The notes: generated by a model not told the origin, from the sequence alone. Positions 34,370 through 43,833 are shown, numbered from the stretch's first letter. The stretch is 55,040 bases of DNA from an uncultured Acetatifactor sp. (GCA_947595925.1 CANQEV010000016.1:1-55040); one strand, 5' to 3'. A program made the numbers and translations.

Positions 34370-34630
34370 ATGACAACCGTGAGTCTGCGTCTTGATGACG
34401 AAATGAAAAAGCAGTTAGATCAAATGTGCGAAGAAATGGGGATGAATCTTACTACATTTTTTATGATCTATGTCAAAAAAGCGCTGCGGGATCGCCGGAT
34501 CCCTTTCGAGATCACGGCTCCCATTGAACCATTCTATTCTTCGTCCAACATGGAACAGCTGCAAAAAGCCGACAGGCAGATTAAAAATGGACAGACCGTG
34601 ACGAAAACCATAGAGGAACTGGAGGACTAG
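34370..34630 (+). CDS. RelB/DinJ-family antitoxin, no adjacent toxin
   Basis: An 86-residue ribbon-helix-helix protein. The N-terminus TTVSLRLDDEMKKQLDQMCEEMGMNLTT is the standard RelB/DinJ DNA-binding region, followed by FFMIYVKKALRDRRIPFEI and a short C-terminal tail that would wrap a YafQ/RelE toxin. The start at 34370 is chosen because GTAGGAG lies nine bases upstream; an ATG at 34361 abuts that site. No toxin gene follows: the next plus-strand 80 bp hold a repeat and the tRNA terminator. It is either an orphan antitoxin or has lost its partner. Confidence 0.85.
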   Translation: MTTVSLRLDDEMKKQLDQMCEEMGMNLTTFFMIYVKKALRDRRIPFEITAPIEPFYSSSNMEQLQKADRQIKNGQTVTKTIEELED

Positions 34631-34631
34631 T

Positions 34632-34679
34632 CAACCCCAAAAATCCGTCTGAAAACGGAACAAAAAAAGTGAAAACCCT
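34632..34679. repeat. Dispersed intergenic repeat, copy 2
   Basis: Second copy of the repeat at 33202-33247 (CAACCCCAAAAATCCGTCTG..AAAACGGAACAAAAAAAGTGA). It merges with the terminator of the tRNA gene. Confidence 0.6.
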
Positions 34680-34694
34680 TGATTTTTAAGGGTT
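34661..34694 (-). terminator. Terminator of tRNA-Gly
   Basis: On the minus strand AACCCTT/AAGGGTT (34674-34694) form a 7-bp stem with loop AAAAATC, followed by TTCAC and seven or more Ts. Confidence 0.8.
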
Positions 34695-34713
34695 CTCACG
34701 GACAAAAAAGAAG

Positions 34714-34785
34714 AGCGGGTGATGGGAATCGAACCCACGTGTCCAGCTTGGAAGGCTGGCGTACTAACCATTGTACTACACCCGC
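34714..34785 (-). tRNA. tRNA-Gly(UCC)
   Basis: A full 72-nt cloverleaf on the minus strand. Acceptor GCGGGTG/CACCCGC, D-arm GTAC..GTAC, anticodon stem CCAGC/GCTGG with loop CTTCCAA (anticodon TCC, glycine), T-arm GTGGG-TTCGATT-CCCAT. The discriminator base is T and CCA is not encoded. A strong terminator follows. Confidence 0.97.
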
Positions 34786-34871
34786 ATACACATTATTATT
34801 CTATGTCACAACATAGGTATTTTAACCGTTTACGCGTTGACTGTCAATAGATTTTTGAAATTTTTTGGAAT

Positions 34872-35468
34872 CTATTCTTCCTCCCGGAACTTTTTTACGG
34901 ACTCCCAAAGCACCAACGCGCCCAAGGCCAGTAAGAACAGGTACAGAAGCGCCTGTTTCAACCGGGTTTTTGTGGCGTTGATCACATAGGAGGTAAGATG
35001 GATGCCTTCTTCCTCCAAGTCAATATCGCTGAAATAATTCACCAGATACCGGTCCATATCCGGACTGATGATCTCAAAGCAGCCCACCAGAGTCACCGGT
35101 TCAAACCCCTCGCCGTGATAGTAATCGTCCGTCAACTCTGTCATCTCCTGGATCTTTGACTTTCTTCCGATCTCCGCGGAGAGGATCATATCGTTTTCCC
35201 CGAGGAAGGCGAACTGCTGGGTTTTTCCCGGCAGAGGGATAACGCCTCCCACATAGGACCTGGTTTCCGCATAATTTCCAAAGGGCACGCTGCACTGATA
35301 AGTGACATACTTGTCCCGGGGCAACTCCTCCCCGTTTATCAGGATCTCATTCAGATCCACGGTATGTCCCATAAAAATATATCCCGCGTCGTGCAAAAAC
35401 AACACCAGCGCCAGTCCCGTCAAAAAAATGCCCAGAAGTATGCCGGGAACCTTTTTCAGTTTTGACAT
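34872..35468 (-). CDS. Uncharacterised membrane protein, two terminal helices
   Basis: A 198-residue protein with a helix at each end (about residues 8-30, VPGILLGIFLTGLALVLFLHDAG, and 168-187, LLYLFLLALGALVLW) and an extracellular domain of about 130 residues between them, containing VPFGNYAETRSYVGGVIPLPG. The layout resembles small clostridial proteins of unknown function. The start at 35468 has AAAGGA. It follows the FAD oxidoreductase gene on the same strand after a 47-bp gap and may be co-transcribed. Confidence 0.75.
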   Translation of the reverse strand: MSKLKKVPGILLGIFLTGLALVLFLHDAGYIFMGHTVDLNEILINGEELPRDKYVTYQCSVPFGNYAETRSYVGGVIPLPGKTQQFAFLGENDMILSAEIGRKSKIQEMTELTDDYYHGEGFEPVTLVGCFEIISPDMDRYLVNYFSDIDLEEEGIHLTSYVINATKTRLKQALLYLFLLALGALVLWESVKKFREEE

Positions 35469-35515
35469 TGACCCGTTTTCCTTTCCAGAATAAGAGTGTT
35501 TCTGCGGCCAGCACT

Positions 35516-37069
35516 TTATTTTCTCTCTTCGTGGTATTCCTGTTCCGTGTTTACGCCCCAGACATTCGATTTATCCTGCCTGCCCGTCAGGATATTTCTC
35601 ACGGCCTCGAATGCAGTAGCCATGGAATGATCCATGTTATTGTAGCGATGCTGCCCGTTCCTGCCGATACAATACAGGTTTTCACACTTGTCCAGCCAGG
35701 CCCTGATCTCGTCGATCTGATCGTAGGTGTCAAAATATGCCGGATACGCTTTTTTTACCCGTTCCCGGTGATAACTGATAACGTCCGATGCGGAATTTAA
35801 AACTCCCATGTCTACCAGTTCCTTTACTGCGAGATCCGCGCATTCCTTCTCGGACATGTTCCAGAAATCATCCCCCTCCTGGCAGAAATATTCCAATCCG
35901 ATAAAGATCGTCCCGCAGGGATCCTTTACCATATAGGGGGACCAGTTGTTAAACACCTGGATCCTTCCGAGCTTAACTTTTGTATCCTGCACATAGATCC
36001 AACAGTCCGGCACGATATCATTCAGGGTCTTGATCTTTGTCTCGTTTTTCAGTTTCAGCGCGGGCACCAGAAGTCCTACCGTCACAAAATCCCTGTAGGG
36101 GAGTCCCTGAGCGGCCTCATATATATTTTGAGGGACGTCCGGCATTCCGGCAATCAGGTCCTTGACGGGCATGCTGGACAAAAAGACGTCGCCCTCTATC
36201 CGCTCTCTGATGTTTTCTCTCTCGTAAAGGATCGCGCTGATCTTACCGTCCTCAGACCTTTCAAACCCCTCTGCCCGGCAGCCAAACAGGATCTTTCCCC
36301 CTGCTTTTTCTACCTCCTCGGCCACGGTCTCCCAGAGCTGACCGGGACCGTATTTGGGATACCAGAACTCTTCAATCAGAGATGTCTCCACTTTCCGGTT
36401 CTTTCCTCCGAAAAGTTTTCCCACCATGTCTTTCAGGATGGCCATGATGGATAGCCCCTTCACTCTCTGAGCGCCCCACTCGGAAGAGATCTCCCGGGGA
36501 TGGCGTCCCCAGAGCTTTTCCGTATAACCCTCAAAAAACATGGAATACAATACTTTTCCAAACCGGTTACAGTAAAAATTTTCCAGAGAGGACTCTTCCC
36601 TCTTATGCAGACATGCCGCGAGATAAGAGAATCCCGCCTTTATGGTGCAGAAAAAGCCCATATTTTTCAAGGTCTGCCATTTCAGACTGATGGGATAATC
36701 GAAAAATTTGTGATTGTAATAAATACGGCTCACTCTCTGCCGCAAAAGCATCACTCTGTCTTCCTGCTCCGGATCCGGGCCTCCCGGTTTTAAATTTTTT
36801 TCACGATTCAGCTGTTTGTCATCAAATGCAGCCGCACCCTGAACAGGCATCATTTTTTCCCACCAGTCCATGACCTCGCGGTCCTTGGAGAAAAACCGAT
36901 GTCCTCCTATATCCATCCGGTTTCCCTGAAACTGCACCGTCCTGGAAATTCCGCCCACCGTATCAGATTCCTCCAGCACGGTCACCTGTATCTCTTTATC
37001 CGCTTTCAGCAGTTCATAAGCCGCGGTGAGCCCGGCAGGCCCCGCCCCCACTATAACAATCTTTTTCAT
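35516..37069 (-). CDS. FAD-dependent amine-oxidase-like oxidoreductase
   Basis: A 517-residue flavoprotein. The N-terminal Rossmann motif is [18 protein letters not shown], followed by [16 protein letters not shown] and [14 protein letters not shown], as in the protoporphyrinogen-oxidase/UDP-galactopyranose-mutase group. The C-terminal FAD region reads [31 protein letters not shown]. Proteins of this exact type in bacteria often lie near polyprenyl-sugar glycosyltransferase genes; here the family 2 glycosyltransferase is 30 kb away. Start at 37069 is set by GAGAGGA. Substrate unknown. Confidence 0.88.
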   Translation of the reverse strand: MKKIVIVGAGPAGLTAAYELLKADKEIQVTVLEESDTVGGISRTVQFQGNRMDIGGHRFFSKDREVMDWWEKMMPVQGAAAFDDKQLNREKNLKPGGPDPEQEDRVMLLRQRVSRIYYNHKFFDYPISLKWQTLKNMGFFCTIKAGFSYLAACLHKREESSLENFYCNRFGKVLYSMFFEGYTEKLWGRHPREISSEWGAQRVKGLSIMAILKDMVGKLFGGKNRKVETSLIEEFWYPKYGPGQLWETVAEEVEKAGGKILFGCRAEGFERSEDGKISAILYERENIRERIEGDVFLSSMPVKDLIAGMPDVPQNIYEAAQGLPYRDFVTVGLLVPALKLKNETKIKTLNDIVPDCWIYVQDTKVKLGRIQVFNNWSPYMVKDPCGTIFIGLEYFCQEGDDFWNMSEKECADLAVKELVDMGVLNSASDVISYHRERVKKAYPAYFDTYDQIDEIRAWLDKCENLYCIGRNGQHRYNNMDHSMATAFEAVRNILTGRQDKSNVWGVNTEQEYHEERK

Positions 37070-37133
37070 GCATTTCCTCTCTAAATTAAGTCCGCTTTTC
37101 AACCAGTATCTCTTTTTATCTCAGAGAAGCAGA

Positions 37134-38117
37134 TCACTTCACATAATAGAAGTCGTCCTCCGGAAGCTTTCCGCCCACCAGCTCCGCGTTAAAGCTTTCC
37201 AGGGAAGCCAGGTACGCGGAGAGATCCGCCTTCATATCCTCCCCCGTAATGCAGACAATGTTGCACTCCGGAATGGCCTTCTTTGCGATGGGCTCCTTCG
37301 CCACGATTCCGGCCTTTACCGCCATGGCCGCGCCGGTGTCAACATCTTCGTTAATGGATCGTGCGCTGTTTGCGTGTTCCTCCAGAAAGCTCTCCACCGC
37401 CTCGGGATTCTCCTCCAGAAAAGCCTTCCTCGCCACTGTAACCCCGGTCACCAGACCGCTGCTGCCCTCGTTGACCTTGATCCACTCCTCATTCAGGTCC
37501 AGCGCCACCTTCAGCGACTCGTTCTGCATCAGGGCCGCGGTGACAAAGGGCTGGGGCAGAAGGCCGATGGCCTCCGGATCCTCCGCCAGCATCGCTGCAA
37601 CTTCCGTGGGCTCGGACTTAAACTCCAGCGTATAATCCTCCTGGGTCAGTCCGTTGGCTTCCAACACATATCTCAGGGACGCTTCCGGGGTAGCGCCCTT
37701 TCCGGTCATATAGATCGTCTTTCCCTTCAGATCCGCGGCGCTCTTCACCTCCGCGGTTCCGGTGACCACATAGAGGACGCCCATGGTGTTGATATCGATG
37801 ACAGAGACGCCGCCCTGGGTCTTCTGATACAATACTGCCGCAACGTTCGCCGGAACCAGTGCGATATCCAGATCGCCCTTTACCATCAAGGGCAGGAGCT
37901 CATCCGCCGCCGTCGCCATCTGAAAAGAATACATGTCCTCCGTCTCACCCTTTTCCACCTTATCCATCAGAAACAGGATGCCCATGGAGGTAGGTCCCTT
38001 CAGGGAACCCACGCGGATATTCACCGCTTTCCGTCCTGCCCCGCCGCAGCCTGCCAGGACGGTCAGGGTCACAACGAGACTGATCAGCGCCATGATATGT
38101 TTTTGGACATTTTTCAT
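37134..38117 (-). CDS. NMT1/SsuA-type ABC substrate-binding lipoprotein
   Basis: A 327-residue lipoprotein: signal ending LTVLAGCGG, then a type-2 periplasmic-binding fold of the NMT1/SsuA/TauA group (VRVGSLKGPTSMGILFLMDK-like N-terminus, DIALVPANVAAVLYQKT, LKGKTIYMTGKGATPEASLRYVL). Family members bind thiamine precursors, sulfonates, nitrate or similar small ligands. No permease or ATPase gene is adjacent. Start at 38117 has GAGAGGA; the open frame upstream is not used. It lies between the hydrogenase-like sensor and the FAD enzyme, all on the minus strand. Confidence 0.88.
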   Translation of the reverse strand: MKNVQKHIMALISLVVTLTVLAGCGGAGRKAVNIRVGSLKGPTSMGILFLMDKVEKGETEDMYSFQMATAADELLPLMVKGDLDIALVPANVAAVLYQKTQGGVSVIDINTMGVLYVVTGTAEVKSAADLKGKTIYMTGKGATPEASLRYVLEANGLTQEDYTLEFKSEPTEVAAMLAEDPEAIGLLPQPFVTAALMQNESLKVALDLNEEWIKVNEGSSGLVTGVTVARKAFLEENPEAVESFLEEHANSARSINEDVDTGAAMAVKAGIVAKEPIAKKAIPECNIVCITGEDMKADLSAYLASLESFNAELVGGKLPEDDFYYVK

Positions 38118-38374
38118 TTCTTTGTTCCTCTCTTTTCTGGATTTTATATCGTACTCCCGTAATAGTTCAGTCAGCTTCCGAAAAGTTGAAGAATTCCCTT
38201 CCGGCTGGGGAGCGCTTCTCTTTGAAAAAGGACGCCTGTGCAGGCGAGGCTGATGGTGCGGGCGGAAGCTTTCTGACAGACAAAAGCGCCCGTAAAAGAA
38301 GCAGGACCCGCAATTCTCTGTCAAAACGGGGCCCTGCATTCTGCCGCCGGGGTACATCCCCGCCTATACGTCTG

Positions 38375-40330
38375 TTACTGCTTTGTAATAGAGTCAAACT
38401 TGCTCTTCAGACTATCCGATATCTCGTTCACCAGAAGAGCGGAAGCCGCGATCTCCTGGGAACTTGCAGCCAGGCTGTTGATTCTCTCATTCACGTCGTC
38501 AACCACCTGCATGAGTTTCTCCGCCTCCTGGTTCAGGTTACTGATCGCGGTGACGATTTCTTCCTTGTTCCTCTCGCTGTCCTGGGCGGTATCGCGGCTG
38601 GATTCGCTGAGGGTTTTGATCTCGGACGCCACAACCGCAAAGCCTTTCCCGGCTTCCCCGGCGCGGGCCGCCTCGATAGCCGCATTGAGGGAAAGGAGGT
38701 TCGTCTGAGACGCTACGCTTGTGATATTCTCGTTATTCTTTCCAAGCTGGATCAGCAGTACGTTGATCCGGTCAAAGGATGCCTTCATGTTCTCACAGAA
38801 AGTTACCACGTCGGACATGGACTTGCTGATATTGCTGCTCTCCGCTGCGTTGGTATTGTTCCCGACGCTCATCTCCCGGATGGATTCGTTTAAGGAAGCA
38901 AACTGGTCGTTGGCGTCTGCAACCATGGCCGACACGGACTCGCTCTGCTCCAGGGCCTTCTCTGCCTGCGCTTTTACGTCCTCGGTCATCCGCGCAAGCT
39001 GTTCTTTCTCCCCTTCCGCGAGATCTTTTATGTAGTGGATACAACTGTTCTTATTGTTGCAGCCGTTATAGATCGCCGCGGCCATATCCCGGCAGGAATC
39101 GTAACCGCAGGCGCTGCAGTTGATCTTCGTCTTGACGGGCGTGGTCTTATTCATGTCCTTAAAGATCTCCTGCAGAGTCTTCTCGTCAGGTCTCTTTATG
39201 ATATTTCCGGCGGATTTATCCGTGTACTTCCGGATAAAGTCGTTCAGATCCAGCTCCGCAAACTGTTTGTTCAGATTCTTCAGGCGCTTCTCCGGCGTCG
39301 CCTCGCTCGCCCACGCGCTTCTGCGGTCCCGGCTCTTGCTCGCCGCCTTGATCTTCTGCAGTTCGTAGAGGATATCGTCGTTTACCGTCTTCTCTTCCTC
39401 GACGCCCGTGCCGTAGATACAGCCCTGGGAACAGTTCAGCGCGTCCACCATGAAGGGCAGATCCTTATTCTTCAGCACTCTCTCTTTGTAATCTTCAAGG
39501 AAGTGATAAGCGTGCTTTTCTCCTTCGATCTGGCGGATAAAGACGTCCTCGCCGCAGAACCAGTAAACGTTCTCTTTCAGGCCGCCCGGCATGGGATAGA
39601 TGGAACCCAGGCCGTACTCGATCTCGTTGGGGGCCGGCTCCGCCATGATATGATTCTTCCTGGCGTACTTCGCCAGGTGGTCAAAGGTCACGTTATAACT
39701 CACGTACCCATGGTTATTGGGATCGGAGATCTCCGATTTCTTTGCGATGCAGGGGCTGATAAATGCCAGCTTGTCAGGCAGTTTCAGATACCTCTTCGCA
39801 TAGACAGCGGCGCACATCAGCGGACTCTGTACGGGAACAAGTCTTGGAATCAGCTCCGGGATGTAATGTTCGATATAATTTACGATGGCAGGACAGGGCT
39901 GGGAAATTCCTCCCGTGAAGTTGTGCTCCGTGATATATTTTATGTAGCCCCAGGTTGTGATATCGGCGCCGAAACTGACGCTGATGATCCTGTTCGCGCC
40001 GAGCTTCTTCAAGCCGCCCAGGATCCTCTTATACTCTCCAGGGTAATTGGCGGCGAAAGCGGGTGCCCAGAGTACGGATATCTTCTCGCCCTTCTTTAAA
40101 TCGGCAAAAAACTTCTCCGTATCGTCGCGGTATTCCCTCGCCTGATGCTCACAGGAATCAAAGCAGGCGCCGCAGCCGACACACTTGCTGCCGTCCACAT
40201 GGATCTTCTGCTTTCCATCGATCATGACCGCTCTGTTCGCGGTCAGTACCGGACATGTGGAAATACATTTATTACAGCCAATACAGTTCTCATTCGTATA
40301 GACTAATCCATTTTGTATATTTTCCGCCAT
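38375..40330 (-). CDS. [FeFe]-hydrogenase-like sensor fused to a chemotaxis signalling domain
   Basis: A 651-residue cytosolic fusion with no membrane segment. Two [4Fe-4S] ferredoxin motifs (C16-C19-C22-C26 and C50-C53-C56-C60) lead to a hydrogenase large-subunit domain. The four cysteines that hold the H-cluster are kept: C146 (SQPCPAIV), C194 (ISPCIAKK), C300 and C304 (CSQGC). The extra proton-relay cysteine of true hydrogenases (first C of TSCCP) is replaced by Pro. Next comes another Fe-S motif ([10 protein letters not shown], 405-430), then a coiled MCP signalling domain (about 440-651) with the conserved tip around [22 protein letters not shown]. This fits a sensory, non-turnover hydrogenase domain controlling a kinase through the MCP part. 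Confidence 0.92.
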   Translation of the reverse strand: MAENIQNGLVYTNENCIGCNKCISTCPVLTANRAVMIDGKQKIHVDGSKCVGCGACFDSCEHQAREYRDDTEKFFADLKKGEKISVLWAPAFAANYPGEYKRILGGLKKLGANRIISVSFGADITTWGYIKYITEHNFTGGISQPCPAIVNYIEHYIPELIPRLVPVQSPLMCAAVYAKRYLKLPDKLAFISPCIAKKSEISDPNNHGYVSYNVTFDHLAKYARKNHIMAEPAPNEIEYGLGSIYPMPGGLKENVYWFCGEDVFIRQIEGEKHAYHFLEDYKERVLKNKDLPFMVDALNCSQGCIYGTGVEEEKTVNDDILYELQKIKAASKSRDRRSAWASEATPEKRLKNLNKQFAELDLNDFIRKYTDKSAGNIIKRPDEKTLQEIFKDMNKTTPVKTKINCSACGYDSCRDMAAAIYNGCNNKNSCIHYIKDLAEGEKEQLARMTEDVKAQAEKALEQSESVSAMVADANDQFASLNESIREMSVGNNTNAAESSNISKSMSDVVTFCENMKASFDRINVLLIQLGKNNENITSVASQTNLLSLNAAIEAARAGEAGKGFAVVASEIKTLSESSRDTAQDSERNKEEIVTAISNLNQEAEKLMQVVDDVNERINSLAASSQEIAASALLVNEISDSLKSKFDSITKQ

Positions 40331-40526
40331 GTCTCCTCCAATCCGCGGGAAAATCTCCCGTTATTCGGAAATGTGACCCCCCGCACAGTAAGTTTTGTTG
40401 CTATTTTATCATTTTTAAACAAAATTATCAACCAATTTTCTGAAAATTTCATTAAATCAGCAATCCTTCTGCCTGCCCCTTCCGTAAAGTTTTGCCTGCG
40501 CCTTTGCGCCGTCTCACGGCAAACTG

Positions 40527-40585
40527 TTTAAGATCCCTTTAACATATTTTAAGATCTCTTTAACATGCTTTAAGATTCCTTTAAC
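40527..40585 (+). promoter_or_regulatory. Six phased TTTAA(G/C) hexamers, PhoP-box-like
   Basis: TTTAAG at 40527, 40548 and 40569 alternates with TTTAAC at 40538, 40559 and 40580; spacings are 11, 10, 11, 10, 11 bp, so the whole is also three 21-bp tandem units. The last hexamer ends 4 bp before the -35 box. B. subtilis PhoP binds TTAACA-type direct repeats with about 11-bp period, and TTAACA itself occurs twice here. A phosphate-type or other OmpR-family activator site is the best reading. Confidence 0.75.
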
Positions 40586-40589
40586 CTTC

Positions 40590-40618
40590 TTGAATGTCAT
40601 TTTCACTTCCCTTATCAT
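40590..40618 (+). promoter_or_regulatory. Promoter of the large binding lipoprotein
   Basis: TTGAAT (40590-40595), 17-bp spacer, TATCAT (40613-40618), directly after the hexamer array. Leader of about 55 nt. Confidence 0.65.
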
Positions 40619-40679
40619 AAAGTCAAATCTTATAAAGCTGTGTTTTTACGCAGCTGAATAATTTTGGGAGGTGCCTTCT

Positions 40680-42812
40680 ATGAAAACTCATCACGGATCT
40701 CTTTCTTTTTCTCTCTTATGGATACTGATATTGTCGCTGGTTTTGTCCGCCTGCAGCTTTCCCCTGGGACAGGGTTCCGGCGCGGGAGACCCGGCTCCGG
40801 GAAAAACCCCAAGCGCAGATCATCCGAGAAATACGGATGCTCCAGCGGAAGAAACCTTCGAACCAAAACTATTTTTTAAGGATTCCTTTCCCATCGAACT
40901 CGCCGGACCGGAAGGCGGATACCTGGCGCGGAACGTCTACGGCGACGTCTATGACGGCAGCCTGTATCTGCTGGTGGAATATATAATAGAAGACTCTGAT
41001 CCAGTCTGCCAACTGTATATTGTCAACGGGGATACGGGAAAAGCTGAAAAAAAGGAGCTCGCCCTGCCGGAAGCGGACAACTGCCATATCACTTCCCTGG
41101 ACCTGCTGCCGGACGGCGTCCTGTCGCTTTGCAGGTATGATGCGGACTCCGAAGAAAAGTCCCTGATCAGACTGGACCGCCAGGGCAGCGTTCTCTCCCA
41201 GGATAGTTTTCCAGATGCGGAGCGATATCCCTGGAACCCTGAGACCGGCTCCGAAGACAGCCGGACCGTTTTTGACGATCCCTCAATCGGCACTGTTCTC
41301 GCCCAGCCTGACCGGAATGCCGGGACGGTGACGCTGCGGCTCTTTGATCCGGAAAGCGACGCTTTGGAAAAACTGGCCTCCCTGCAGGGGAGTTTCCTCA
41401 CCGGTCTCTGCGCGGAGGGGGAAGACGCGTTCTGCTGCGCCATAGACGGAAAGATCGTACGCTATGATAGAAAAAAGGATATCTCTGAGCCTCTGCTGAA
41501 CCTGTACGATAACGGTATCTTTCAGAGCATGTTTTTCGAAAACTGCCTCTTTTTTAACGAGGCAAAGGATCTCGTTGTCTGCGCCATGAGCGAAAACACG
41601 CCCACCCTATATCTCTTCTCAGATGAGGAGATGACTGCGGAAAGCGAAATCCGGCTGGCGGAGGTCTTTCCTCAATTTACCAGGGAGATCGATCAGCTTG
41701 CCGCGCGTTTTTCCAGGACGCACACCCAGACCCCTGTCCGGACCGAGAAGATTTCGGACGAAGACGCCCAGCGTCTTTTCATTGACATGGCCACGGGCAA
41801 GGAAGGCCCGGAAATCCTCTTTCTGCCCGAAGAAGATTATTTTAACCTGCGGGAGCAGGGACTTCTGATGGACCTCGCGGACCTTATCCCGGAGGAGGCG
41901 AAAAACCAGATCTTTCCCGCCGTCCTCCAGCTCGGCACTTATGACGGTAAGCTCACCGGCATTGCGCCGTGGACTTATTTTACCTCCATGGTGGCTTCCG
42001 AGAAGATCTGCCCGGAGGGTTCCTTTCGCCTGGATGCTTTTTTGAAACAGGCCGCAGAACAGGAAGATTCACAGCTGCCCCTTCTCTTTGCGGGAGAACA
42101 GCCCGGGTATTACGCCCTGTTTTATCAGGTCTTCTTCTGGGATCCCTCCCGGTTCATCGATGCGGAGAATGGGACCTGCGACTTTGACAATGAGGACTTC
42201 CGCAGAATCCTGGAATTCTGTAAGAAATACGGGGTTTCAGAGACGACCATGGATGTTGACGCCGCGGAAATGCTGCAAAGCGGCCAAAGCCTTGCCGACG
42301 TTGTGACAAGCTCCATAGGCCTCTACAGCTTTACCAATGCCCTGCGGAACTACGGCGACGATTTCCACATCACAGGACTTCCCGCAGATCCCGCGGCAAA
42401 GGCAAGCTCCCACGCCAGAGCAGGCGGCGGATATCTGGCCGTGAGCGCCGGTGCGGTCCACATTGACGAGATCCGGGCCTTCCTGACAGAGTTCCTGAGT
42501 TACGACTGCCAGAGCGGGCTTAAAAGTCCCATGTTCCCCCTGCGCAAAGACGTGGTCCAGGCCACCCCCATGCCGGAAGAATACGCGGAGGGCCTGTCTG
42601 AATCGGAGAAAGAAAAACTCCTCCTTCACTGGGAACAGATGAAAGAGGAGTATATCCGGATGGCGGAGTCCAGCGTACCCTGCCAGGGGCAAAGCTGGGG
42701 CTCCATCCTTGGGCCGGAACTGGCGGACTACTTTAACGGCGTCAAAGGTCTGGACGAGACGATCCGCGTCATCTCGAACCGGGTCCAGCTCTATCTGGAC
42801 GAAAACAAGTGA
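40680..42812 (+). CDS. Large extracellular binding lipoprotein
   Basis: A 710-residue lipoprotein: signal ending LVLSACSFP with the lipid cysteine, a Pro/Gly/Ser linker, then about 270 residues of repeated beta-type segments (GSLYLLVEYI, CHITSLDLLPDGVLSL, DGKIVRYDRK) that look propeller-like, and a C-terminal solute-binding-protein fold (about 310-710: VFPQFTREIDQLAARFSR, GPEILFLPEEDYFNLREQGLLMDLADL). No transporter subunits are nearby. Start at 40680 has GGGAGG; GTG three codons earlier is unlikely. Sits behind a probable activator-binding array. Confidence 0.82.
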   Translation: MKTHHGSLSFSLLWILILSLVLSACSFPLGQGSGAGDPAPGKTPSADHPRNTDAPAEETFEPKLFFKDSFPIELAGPEGGYLARNVYGDVYDGSLYLLVEYIIEDSDPVCQLYIVNGDTGKAEKKELALPEADNCHITSLDLLPDGVLSLCRYDADSEEKSLIRLDRQGSVLSQDSFPDAERYPWNPETGSEDSRTVFDDPSIGTVLAQPDRNAGTVTLRLFDPESDALEKLASLQGSFLTGLCAEGEDAFCCAIDGKIVRYDRKKDISEPLLNLYDNGIFQSMFFENCLFFNEAKDLVVCAMSENTPTLYLFSDEEMTAESEIRLAEVFPQFTREIDQLAARFSRTHTQTPVRTEKISDEDAQRLFIDMATGKEGPEILFLPEEDYFNLREQGLLMDLADLIPEEAKNQIFPAVLQLGTYDGKLTGIAPWTYFTSMVASEKICPEGSFRLDAFLKQAAEQEDSQLPLLFAGEQPGYYALFYQVFFWDPSRFIDAENGTCDFDNEDFRRILEFCKKYGVSETTMDVDAAEMLQSGQSLADVVTSSIGLYSFTNALRNYGDDFHITGLPADPAAKASSHARAGGGYLAVSAGAVHIDEIRAFLTEFLSYDCQSGLKSPMFPLRKDVVQATPMPEEYAEGLSESEKEKLLLHWEQMKEEYIRMAESSVPCQGQSWGSILGPELADYFNGVKGLDETIRVISNRVQLYLDENK

Positions 42813-42818
42813 CACGCC

Positions 42819-43793
42819 TCAGTTCTGGATCAGAAATTCTTTTTCCTCGGCCAGAGGGTAGCTGATCACCTCGCTGCCCTCCAGGTCCTCCCTGTGCATA
42901 TCCACGCCCACGATACGCTGGTTGTCGTAGGTCGTGTAGTAGTAGATGCCCTTGCTGGCATTGCAGCAGGAGGTGTAGATCGTATATTCGTACTCGTCAT
43001 TTCCCAGGCAGCAGCACCCCTTCTGCTGGTCCACGGAACCCAGGATATGGAAGAACTGGCTGACGCTCTCCTTCTCTCCCTCCCCGGACCGGGAATTCAT
43101 CCTTGTAAACGCCACTCTGACAAACCGGGACTGGGATGAGAGATCGCCGGGGAGCCCGATGGCTCCCATGCCCCGGCTGTACATTGTGAGATCCAGGCCC
43201 TTTGCGAATGTGTTCTGGGGGTTGTTTACCGTCAGGCTCATATAATTGTTTAAGTTGAACATCTGCAGCGGGAAAGGCGGGTTATTGGTCAGCACTCCCA
43301 CCGGGTTGTCATACACGAAAAGTCCCTCTTTCACGGACTCCACCGTGATGCTCTCCTCCCGGTCCGCGATGATCCAGTGGAGCTGGGCCAGGGGCAGCCT
43401 GTCGTTAAAGGGCTCATTGGTGATATTTAATTTTTTCAGAAGCTCCCTGACTTCCTTCACGCTGGCGCACTGTCCCAGGATCCAGGGGATCAGCTCGAAC
43501 TGAGCGATATTGTCCTTTCCCTCTTTTTTCTCAAAATAGCAGGCGTTCCCGACGAAATTCAGCCCGGCGATGCCCAGGCCCTTCTCGTTGACCCCGTCAT
43601 AATATAGAGGGAACTTCCCGATCACATGGGCCACGCCGATCATCGCGTAATGGCTCTCCATCGCCCCTTTCTCTCGGAAATAGAACTTGTAATTCCTGGG
43701 GGTCACCGCAATGGTCTCCCCATAGGAAAACTCATAGTCCAGAGTTCTTCCGAAATAAAAATCCTTTGTCAGATAAGTCGCTGCCGTACACAT
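42819..43793 (-). CDS. Choloylglycine hydrolase family (bile salt hydrolase/penicillin V acylase)
   Basis: A 324-residue N-terminal-nucleophile hydrolase. Removal of Met exposes catalytic Cys2 (MCTAATYL). R16 and D19 (FGRTLDYE) match the active-site Arg and Asp, the Asn in NEKGLGIAGLNF, the Asn in LTNNPPFPLQ and the Arg in SRFVRVAFTR match the others. The family deconjugates bile salts or opens penicillin V; which one cannot be decided from sequence, but it fits a gut host. Perfect AAGGAGG site at the start. Its stop is 6 bp from the convergent lipoprotein gene. Confidence 0.92.
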   Translation of the reverse strand: MCTAATYLTKDFYFGRTLDYEFSYGETIAVTPRNYKFYFREKGAMESHYAMIGVAHVIGKFPLYYDGVNEKGLGIAGLNFVGNACYFEKKEGKDNIAQFELIPWILGQCASVKEVRELLKKLNITNEPFNDRLPLAQLHWIIADREESITVESVKEGLFVYDNPVGVLTNNPPFPLQMFNLNNYMSLTVNNPQNTFAKGLDLTMYSRGMGAIGLPGDLSSQSRFVRVAFTRMNSRSGEGEKESVSQFFHILGSVDQQKGCCCLGNDEYEYTIYTSCCNASKGIYYYTTYDNQRIVGVDMHREDLEGSEVISYPLAEEKEFLIQN

Positions 43794-43833
43794 ACGCTGC
43801 CTCCTTCAATATTTTTATTTTTCTTTATTTCCT

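Noticed and set aside
34714..34785. Attachment site at tRNA-Gly
   Set aside because: No second copy of the tRNA 3' end was found in the window and no integrase gene is present.
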